Of a stretch of DNA of 36,758 nucleotides, positions 31,265 to 36,758 are shown piece by piece (within the stretch, counting starts at the first letter, position 1; each line of letters begins with the position of its first letter). This stretch comes from DAOPZJ01 sp964587625 (GTDB taxonomy: Bacteria > Bacillota > Clostridia > Oscillospirales > JAKOTC01). A program made the translations under genes and the position numbers. The stretch lies in the NCBI GenBank assembly GCA_964587625.1, contig CAZPLU010000023.1:1-36758 (forward strand), in the 5' to 3' direction. The notes beneath the pieces are model-generated. The model was not told where the DNA came from, did not search any database, and was given only the letters and a program-made list of their open reading frames with translations.

Positions 31265-32521
31265 TCATCCCTCGGCGCGCAGCTCGTTATACTGTTTTAC
31301 CAAACTTTCGTAATAACCGACTTTCCAATCGTATTGCTCTCCATATTTTTGGTATTCGGACAGCAGCCGGAAATAGGCCAGCAGATTGTCGAACGTGCTG
31401 TAAGCATTGAATTTATCCCGCAGCTTGACCAGACGGGCGTCGTAGTCCCTGAGTTTCCAATCCATATCGGTGATTTCCGCTTTCAATCGTTTGATCGTTT
31501 CGTCAAGCACGCCCAGCCGACGGGTTCTCTCGTCGACCGCGCTGCTTACGGCGGAGGATGCTTCTTCAGCCGAGGAGGCCTTCGGGGAGGTCGTTTTGGA
31601 GGCGGAAACGGTTTTGGAGGACGCCTTTGAAGACGCCGACGAGGGTCGGTTGGACGGAGCCGCTGAAGCCGGCGTTGACGGGGCAGGGACGGAACTCGGC
31701 GGAACCGGGGCGATCGCTTCGGAAGAGGCGGTGAGATGAACGGGGGCGGACGGCGGGACAAACAGGGAACCCGACAGCGCGGAAAGGCGGTTGCCGGACA
31801 CAAGCCAAAGAGCGGCGGTCAAGACCAGCGACAACGCGCCGAACCCGACGGGATGCGCGGCGTTTTTAAAAAATGAGCGGTTCTTTGTCCGGTTGCGGTG
31901 GGGCTCTTCGATGATCGGCAGCGCCTCTTGCTCCGAGCCGGATGTCGGTTGGGCGTTTGCCTTGGCGAACAGGACGGCATAACGCCAATTGGTGAAGGTG
32001 CAGTGGACGCTGTCATTCCCGAAGTTGACGCTGCTGATCCATGCGCTTTGAAACAGGGAGGAGTGCTCGATGCCGAGCTGAGGCATCCGAAACAACAGCC
32101 CGAGCAGGGCATAAACCGCCGCCGCGAACAAAATCGGAAGAATCCAAAAGAGGGCGTCGGAGGTGGAGAACAACCTTGAAAACAGCGCCGCGCCCGCCAA
32201 CACCGACAACGACGAAAGGCCGGGCAAGAGCCAGTGCAGCCGCGTCGCCTTCTTTCGGTGCGCCAGACAATCGGGGCAGAGCGGCAGGTTGAGCGAAACG
32301 GTTCGGTTGGCGCCGGGCGGGATCCCCGATTTCGGGGAAGCGGAATAACGGACGGTCTCGGCAGTGGCGGTCTGCCGCATGCAGCAGGTGCAAAAAGGCG
32401 GTGCCGTGACTTTGCTCGCGCGGACGCAGACGGAATATTTTTGATCCATCCGGTTATGGCGGATGGATTCGCGCTTGAGCCGTTCGCTCTCCGCGCCGTC
32501 TTGAAACCTGTGATCGGTCAT
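31265..32521 (-). CDS. Zinc-ribbon membrane protein with Ser-rich linker and coiled coil (short paralogue)
   Basis: A 418-residue protein of no recognised family, related to the C-terminal half of the 776-residue protein encoded 37 nt upstream in the transcript. Layout: NRMDQKYSVC and a zinc-ribbon-like FCTCCM (Cys44, 46, 47) with LCPDC (Cys82, 85); two membrane helices (about 100-118 and 124-144); a polar domain of about 75 residues with SAWISSVNFGNDSVHCTFTN; a third helix (about 226-243); a Pro/Ser/Ala-rich stretch with SSKASSK units (255-328); and a coiled coil (about 330-410). The start at 32521 has AAAGGG 11 nt upstream; ATG at 32551 is less likely. It lacks the N-terminal domain of its neighbour, and both probably share one transcript. 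Confidence 0.75.
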   Translation of the reverse strand: MTDHRFQDGAESERLKRESIRHNRMDQKYSVCVRASKVTAPPFCTCCMRQTATAETVRYSASPKSGIPPGANRTVSLNLPLCPDCLAHRKKATRLHWLLPGLSSLSVLAGAALFSRLFSTSDALFWILPILFAAAVYALLGLLFRMPQLGIEHSSLFQSAWISSVNFGNDSVHCTFTNWRYAVLFAKANAQPTSGSEQEALPIIEEPHRNRTKNRSFFKNAAHPVGFGALSLVLTAALWLVSGNRLSALSGSLFVPPSAPVHLTASSEAIAPVPPSSVPAPSTPASAAPSNRPSSASSKASSKTVSASKTTSPKASSAEEASSAVSSAVDERTRRLGVLDETIKRLKAEITDMDWKLRDYDARLVKLRDKFNAYSTFDNLLAYFRLLSEYQKYGEQYDWKVGYYESLVKQYNELRAEG

Positions 32522-32558
32522 GCGGCACACCCTTTCGGTTGTTTTGGACAAACGCGGA

Positions 32559-34889
32559 TCAGCCCTTGGGGTTTAAGCTGTTGTATTCATTTTGCAGGGC
32601 TCTGTATTCTTGCAGCACCGGCAAATACACCTGCTCGTAAAACGCCAGATATTCGTCGTAGAGGGCCATATATTGATTGTAGTCGTCTGGATTCCCGGTC
32701 TTTTGATATGTTGCGTAGAGCGCATCTAATTCGGCCTCATAATAGTATAAATACCGGCCTAAATCGTTCAGCTCCTTTTCCAAATCGGCCATCAGCAGCA
32801 GGATTTCCTCCCGTCTTTGCTCGTTTTGCTCGTCGAATGAGGCGGACGAGGTTTTGGAGGAGGCGGCGGAACTCGGATTCACGGATGAGGTCTTTGAGGA
32901 TGTCGCAACGCTGGAGCGCACCGAGGAAGCCGGTTTGGAAGAAGTCACGGTTGAACTTGCGACCGAAGAGGCGGGTTTGGAAGAAGTCGCGGCGGAGGAG
33001 GCCGCGGCGGAGGACGCCTTGGACGAGGACGCTTTGGAGGAGGCGGTCTTTGAGGAGCGCGCCTCGGACGGAACGGCGGAACTCTCGGGGACGGAGGAGG
33101 TCGCCGCCGAACTCTCGGGGACGGACGTCACGGTTTGTGAGGAGAGCGGCGCGGAGGGGGCGGAGGCGGACGGAACCGTCAGCGCGGCCGGGATCGCGGT
33201 CAAATTGTTTCCCAACAGGAGCAGCAGCGCCGCGGTGAAGACCAGCGTCAGCGCGCCGATGCCGACGGGATAAGAACCGGCCCGCAGATAGGTGCGACTT
33301 TGCGTGCGGTTGGGATGGGGCTCTTCGATGAGTCGGGTCTCAGCCGCCGAATCGGAATCGCAGGGGATATTGGCTTTTGAAAACGATTCGGCGTAACGCC
33401 GGTTTGTGAAGGTGTACAGGATGCTGTGATCAAGTGTGTTGACGCCGCTGATCCACGCGCTTCGCTGAACGGCCGTATGTTCGTCGCCGGACTTCGGGAG
33501 TTTCAACAACAGACCGAGCAGGATATAAACCCCCGCGGCGACCAGGAGCGGGAGCAGCCAAAAGATGAGTTGGGCGGAGGGGAGGAGCCACGCAAACAGC
33601 AGCACGCTTGCCAGCGCCGCCAGCGTTGAAAGCCCGAACGGCAGCCAATTTGCCCATTTCGCTTTTTTTCGGTGCGCAAGGCAATCGCCGCAGACCGGCA
33701 GGTTGAGCGAGACGGTTCGGGCGGCGGTCGACATGTCCGGTTGGCGGACCGAAAAGCTGACCGTCTCGGTCGATGCGGTCGGGCTCATGCAGCAGGTGCA
33801 AAACGGCGGCACCGTGACCTTGTCCGCCCGGAGGCAGACGGAATATTTTTGATCCATCCGGTTTGGACGCAAGGGCTCCGATTCCGCCTGTTCGTCCGTC
33901 CGCCGATTGTCCGCCGCGCCCGCGGGGTCTTGCCGCGCAATCGGCCGGGGTGGGGGAGGCGGCGGGGTTGTGAAGAGCAGAGACGCCGGAAAGCTGTTTC
34001 GGAGATCCTTGAAATCCTCCGTCAAATCCCGCACGGCGGCCGCGATCACTTCAAAGTCGGCATAGCGCTGCCCCCGTTTTCCCGCCGCGAGCTGCAGCGG
34101 CAGGGTCAGCGTGTTGTATTGCTCGAAAGAATCCGCCAGCGCCCGGACGGCTTCATCGCTTTGTGTTTTGTCCGATCCGACTCTGATTGTCGACGTCAAA
34201 GTCCAGATGCGCTGTTTTTGTTCTTTGATCTCAGGCGTCATTTGCGCTTCATAATCCGCTAAAACGTCCTCGATGACGACGGCGCCGCTGTACCGCTCGT
34301 CGTCGGACGCGTATTTTTCCGCGAGCAATCCCGCCAGTTCGATGAGATCGCGCCGCGGGAAGACGGCCGTCATATCGCGCACGGCCAGACGGATTCGGAT
34401 CCGATAACCGCGCAGCGCTTCTTCGGTCTCCCCGGCGGCCACAGGGGGAAATTCGGCGACATATCGGTCGCGGTTGATCTCGGCTCTGACCGTCTCGGGA
34501 TTCAACTGCCCAAACAGGCGGCTGATCTCCAAAACGGAGTATGCGGCGCGCATGGCATTTTCAAACGGCCGCAGTGGCAACGCATACAGACGGAGATTCA
34601 ACGCGCTGAGACCGCTCGGGCTCGGAATGCCCGGGGGTTCGGGAAGACGGCCGTTTTTCATCTCGTTGAAATAGCCGAAAACTTTCGCGAGGTCGTCTTT
34701 GCCCAACCCCGGAAACCAGCTCAATTCGGCTGTGAGACGTGTTTGGGGATTGGTCAGGGCGCCGTGCGCCTGCGTGACGGCATCGGCGTCAAGCGTCATC
34801 AGCTTTTCATTGGCCAGTGCGGAAATTTTCAATCGATTGTGCTGCGTGGACGCATCCAATAAATAAAAAGGGTTCGCAAACAGGTTCAT
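32559..34889 (-). CDS. Large multi-domain membrane protein: J-like N-terminus, zinc ribbon, Ser-rich linker, coiled coil
   Basis: A 776-residue protein without a recognised function. Residues 1-300 are soluble and helical; the start MNLFANPFYLLDASTQHNRL then LTNPQTRLTAELSWFPG recalls J-domain-like 'NPF..L' proteins, but there is no HPD, so it would not drive Hsp70. A PPPPPP linker (309-314) follows, then NRMDQKYSVC with FCTCCM (Cys364, 366, 367) and VCGDC (Cys400, 403) as a zinc ribbon. Membrane helices lie at about 417-436, 440-463 and 543-562. A Ser/Ala/Lys/Thr-rich low-complexity stretch (571-684; repeats of SSK(P/A)ASS) precedes a coiled-coil end (685-776, Tyr-rich). With three helices the Ser-rich tail would lie outside if the N-terminus is inside. 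The start at 34889 has GGAGG 8 nt upstream; an earlier ATG at 34904 overlaps that site. Confidence 0.75.
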   Translation of the reverse strand: MNLFANPFYLLDASTQHNRLKISALANEKLMTLDADAVTQAHGALTNPQTRLTAELSWFPGLGKDDLAKVFGYFNEMKNGRLPEPPGIPSPSGLSALNLRLYALPLRPFENAMRAAYSVLEISRLFGQLNPETVRAEINRDRYVAEFPPVAAGETEEALRGYRIRIRLAVRDMTAVFPRRDLIELAGLLAEKYASDDERYSGAVVIEDVLADYEAQMTPEIKEQKQRIWTLTSTIRVGSDKTQSDEAVRALADSFEQYNTLTLPLQLAAGKRGQRYADFEVIAAAVRDLTEDFKDLRNSFPASLLFTTPPPPPPRPIARQDPAGAADNRRTDEQAESEPLRPNRMDQKYSVCLRADKVTVPPFCTCCMSPTASTETVSFSVRQPDMSTAARTVSLNLPVCGDCLAHRKKAKWANWLPFGLSTLAALASVLLFAWLLPSAQLIFWLLPLLVAAGVYILLGLLLKLPKSGDEHTAVQRSAWISGVNTLDHSILYTFTNRRYAESFSKANIPCDSDSAAETRLIEEPHPNRTQSRTYLRAGSYPVGIGALTLVFTAALLLLLGNNLTAIPAALTVPSASAPSAPLSSQTVTSVPESSAATSSVPESSAVPSEARSSKTASSKASSSKASSAAASSAATSSKPASSVASSTVTSSKPASSVRSSVATSSKTSSVNPSSAASSKTSSASFDEQNEQRREEILLLMADLEKELNDLGRYLYYYEAELDALYATYQKTGNPDDYNQYMALYDEYLAFYEQVYLPVLQEYRALQNEYNSLNPKG

Positions 34890-34923
34890 AGCGGCCGCCT
34901 CCATTGATATTTTTCATTTTCAA

Positions 34924-34976
34924 GTGTATGTACACAACGATACTGTCATTTTACACCATGTTGAAAAATATGTCAA
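34924..34976 (-). promoter_or_regulatory. Promoter of the two-gene membrane protein unit, with small palindrome
   Basis: On the minus strand perfect TTGACA (34971-34976), 17 bp, TAAAAT (34948-34953). A GTGTA-TG-TACAC palindrome (34924-34935) lies just after the expected start site and may be an operator. The remaining interval up to 35143 has no other strong element for the divergent prenyltransferase gene. Confidence 0.7.
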
Positions 34977-35143
34977 TATAAATACGAATTTATTTCGGAT
35001 TGCAATTTCGGATCGGCAAAAACCCCATACGCGCAGAATTTTTGTGAATCAATTCCGTCAAAAAAGAGCTCGTCCGCTTTGATGGGGCATACTAACGACG
35101 GGCTGCCCCGATCGATCTGCTAAAAGGGCAAGCAAGGTGATCA

Positions 35144-35776
35144 ATGGAAGCATTCAGAAGAATCCCGAAGCATATCGGAATTATCCCCGACGGCAACCGG
35201 AGATGGGCGCTGGAACGGGGTTATCAAAAACGGGACGGCTATCGATACGGCGTCGCCCCGGGCTTTGAGTTATATCGGATGATGATTGATTACGGGATCA
35301 AAGAGGCGACGTTTTACGGGTTTACCAAGGACAACAACAAGCGCGCGCCGGACCAGCGCGAGGCCTTTACCGCCGCCTGCGTGGACGCGGTCGAAAACCT
35401 GAGCGGAAAAGACGCGAATCTGCTGGTCGTCGGAAACACCGAGTCGCCCGCGTTTCCGCAGGCGTTAAAACCATATGCCAACCGCAGGGTCCCTTTCGGG
35501 CGGGGGCTGATCAACCTGAACTTTTTGGTCAACTACGACTGGGAATGGGATCTGGGGCAGTTGGCCGTCCGTCAGCGTCTGGCCTCCCACGACATCCCGC
35601 GCATCGACCTGATCATCCGCTGGGGCGGACGCCGCCGGCTGAGCGGGTTTTTGCCCGCGCAATCGGTCTATGCCGATTTTTACACGATCGACGACTACTG
35701 GCCCGATTATAAACCCGACGATTTTATCAGCGCCCTGCGATGGTATCAGGACTGCGACGCGACGCTGGGGGGATAG
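35144..35776 (+). CDS. Divergent short cis-prenyltransferase (undecaprenyl diphosphate synthase family)
   Basis: A 210-residue isoprenyl transferase of the UppS fold. The first motif is intact: HIGIIPDGNRRWA with Asp16 and the following Gly-Asn-Arg. Also present are FYGFTKDNNKR, LINLNFLVNYDWEW (usually LN.A.NYGGR.E), and the C-terminal IDLIIRWGGRRRLSGFLPAQSVYADFYTIDDYWPDY, matching D..IRT.G..R.SNFL.WQ..Y.E.YF....WPD. Arg159 and Arg164/165 are kept. The metal-binding Glu of the standard Y-x-E position is Asp178. About 30-40 residues shorter than usual (240-250). It may make a shorter or special prenyl diphosphate. The start has AAGGTGAT upstream. It is divergent from the two membrane-protein genes; a truncated copy lies beyond them at 31187. 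Confidence 0.82.
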   Translation: MEAFRRIPKHIGIIPDGNRRWALERGYQKRDGYRYGVAPGFELYRMMIDYGIKEATFYGFTKDNNKRAPDQREAFTAACVDAVENLSGKDANLLVVGNTESPAFPQALKPYANRRVPFGRGLINLNFLVNYDWEWDLGQLAVRQRLASHDIPRIDLIIRWGGRRRLSGFLPAQSVYADFYTIDDYWPDYKPDDFISALRWYQDCDATLGG

Positions 35777-35823
35777 GGCTATATATTGAAATTTTGCAAC
35801 GTTGCCGCAAAGTGAAATTTTCG

Positions 35824-35863
35824 TCTTTCGCCGAAAGATCGTTCGCTGTGCTTGCGCAGAGCG
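35824..35863. other. Small hairpins between convergent genes
   Basis: TCTTTC-GCC-GAAAGA (35824-35838) and an imperfect GCTGTGC/GCGCAGAGC stem (35845-35862) fill the 89-bp gap between the convergent prenyltransferase and GltD-like genes. They may serve as terminators for both, although neither has a good T-run. Confidence 0.3.
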
Positions 35864-35865
35864 CA

Positions 35866-36758
35866 TTACAGCCAGACATAATTTTCGTTGCCGTCGAGGT
35901 ATTTGTCGGTGATATAGGCGTCGATCGACTCCGCCACGCGGCGCGAGACCTTGACCGCCTCGACGACCGTCTTTGCGCCGGTGACCACGTCGCCCGAGGC
36001 GAAAACGCCCTCGCGGGTGGTGCGGCCGTCCTCGTTGACGGCGACGAGACCGCTGTCTTTGATTTGAATGCCCGTGGTTGAGGAGACGATGACCGCGCGC
36101 GGCCCCTGGCTGATGGCGATTATGACCGAGTCGGCCTCGAACAGCGCCTCGGTGCCGGGCTTGGGACGCGCCTGTTTTTCACCGTTTCCGTCGGTATCAA
36201 TCTCGGAATCGGCGAGGATGACGCCGCCGTCGACAAATTCGACCGCGGTCTTGTTCATGATGAATTTCGCGCCGTCGATCTTGGCGTACTGCACCTCGAC
36301 GTCGCGCGCGGTGATGACGGATTCGTCCATATTGCAGATGATATAGACCTCGCGGCAGCCGTGACGGAACGCCGTGCGCGCCACATCCATCGCGACGTTG
36401 CCCGCGCCGATGACGGCGAGGCGTTTGCCGAGCCGGTAGACGTCGGGGTTTCGCAAATATTCGATGGCGAAGTGGACGTGACCGAGCGATTCGCCTTTGA
36501 TGTTCAATTTGCGCGGCCGCCAGACGCCCGTGCCCATGAAAATCGCCCGGAAACCGTCGCGAAACAGGTCGTCGATGCTCAGGTTCGCGCCGATGGTGGT
36601 GTTGGGGCGGATTTTGATGCCGCTCGCAATCAGCGTATCCATCAGGCGATCCAAAATGCTCTTGGGCAGCCGAAATTCCGGGATGCCGTAGCGCAGGATG
36701 CCGCCGATTTGGTCGTTGCCCTCGTAGATGGTGATGTCATAGCCCTTTTGCGACAGGA
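35866..36758 (-). CDS. GltD-like NADPH-dependent FAD oxidoreductase (5' end outside window)
   Basis: 296 codons of the C-terminal part are present; the gene runs off the window edge, with the frame open to 36756. Seen: YDITIYEGNDQIGGILRYGI and PEFRLPKSILDRLMDTLIAS, the post-FAD segment of glutamate-synthase small-subunit-type enzymes, then GTGVWRPRKLNIKGESL, the NAD(P)H-binding VIGAGNVAMDVARTAFRHGC, ADSVIIAISQGPR and the final FAD motif GVFASGDVVTGAKTVVEAVKVSRRVAESI. Family members pass electrons from NADPH (GltD, NfnB, or subunits of other flavin complexes). The N-terminal iron-sulfur part is not in view, so the exact type is open. It is convergent with the prenyltransferase gene. Confidence 0.9.
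   Translation of the reverse strand, partial: LSQKGYDITIYEGNDQIGGILRYGIPEFRLPKSILDRLMDTLIASGIKIRPNTTIGANLSIDDLFRDGFRAIFMGTGVWRPRKLNIKGESLGHVHFAIEYLRNPDVYRLGKRLAVIGAGNVAMDVARTAFRHGCREVYIICNMDESVITARDVEVQYAKIDGAKFIMNKTAVEFVDGGVILADSEIDTDGNGEKQARPKPGTEALFEADSVIIAISQGPRAVIVSSTTGIQIKDSGLVAVNEDGRTTREGVFASGDVVTGAKTVVEAVKVSRRVAESIDAYITDKYLDGNENYVWL

Noticed and set aside
31187..31630. A 147-residue protein starting with the prenyltransferase motif
   Set aside because: Only the first 22 codons are prenyltransferase-like; the rest is the complement of the membrane-protein gene, so it is a fragment rather than a fusion.
32234..33238. 334-codon Arg/Ser/Pro-rich plus-strand frame
   Set aside because: It is the complement of the membrane-protein genes including their Ser-rich repeats; composition is extreme and no domain is visible.
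34924..34935. Separate, named operator (for example a LacI- or GntR-type site)
   Set aside because: The palindrome has only 5-bp arms and no regulator gene is nearby, so it is mentioned with the promoter only.

Overview
The window is about 36.8 kb of GC-rich (roughly 57 percent by eye) bacterial DNA. It most likely comes from an anaerobic, endospore-forming member of the Clostridia, perhaps an Oscillospirales-like gut lineage. The evidence is pyruvate:ferredoxin oxidoreductase, hybrid cluster protein, several clostridial ferredoxins, CotF-like spore coat proteins, a CdaA/CdaR pair, Shine-Dalgarno sites of the AGGAGG type and sigma-A-like promoters. No rRNA, tRNA, CRISPR array, phage gene or transposase was seen. 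Taxonomy is inferred from gene content only.

Layout. 1-282: repeats. 283-761: two small coat-F-like proteins on the minus strand. 948-6385: plus-strand run of a sugar isomerase-like TIM barrel, cdaA, cdaR and pcrA. 6386-7411: a 1-kb non-coding block of structured repeats. 7430-11038: nifJ (minus). 11155-14994: L-arabinose catabolism, araB-araD (minus) divergent from an intracellular GH51 arabinofuranosidase (plus), with overlapping back-to-back promoters. 15004-19533: a DUF6171-like protein, a gene-relic and repeat region, a secreted M23 peptidase, an amidohydrolase and a UroD-superfamily protein. 19835-20311: a spore coat protein with a likely sigma-G promoter. 20438-24306: a nitrosative/redox stress locus (Crp/Fnr regulator divergent from an iron-sulfur protein, cupin, hcp and ferredoxin). 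24373-26010: a broken HAD phosphatase, a methyltransferase and a tiny ORF. 26065-30486: a deoxy-sugar cluster (mutarotase, UroD-like protein, GH29 alpha-L-fucosidase, membrane protein) plus a third UroD-like gene with its own promoter and terminator. 30629-31051: DUF3795 protein. 31187-35776: an unusual module of two related membrane proteins beside a divergent cis-prenyltransferase, with a fragment of a second prenyltransferase gene at the far end. 35866-36758: a GltD-like oxidoreductase cut by the window edge.

How the genes fit together. The arabinofuranosidase, AraB and AraD would release and metabolise arabinose; the isomerase AraA is not in the window. The fucosidase and mutarotase suggest handling of fucosylated or rhamnosylated oligosaccharides inside the cell. 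PFOR, Hcp and the ferredoxins belong to low-potential anaerobic redox metabolism. The least explained parts are the 31-36 kb membrane-protein/prenyltransferase module, the three UroD-like proteins with different residues at a putative metal site, and the repeat block at 6.4-7.4 kb.
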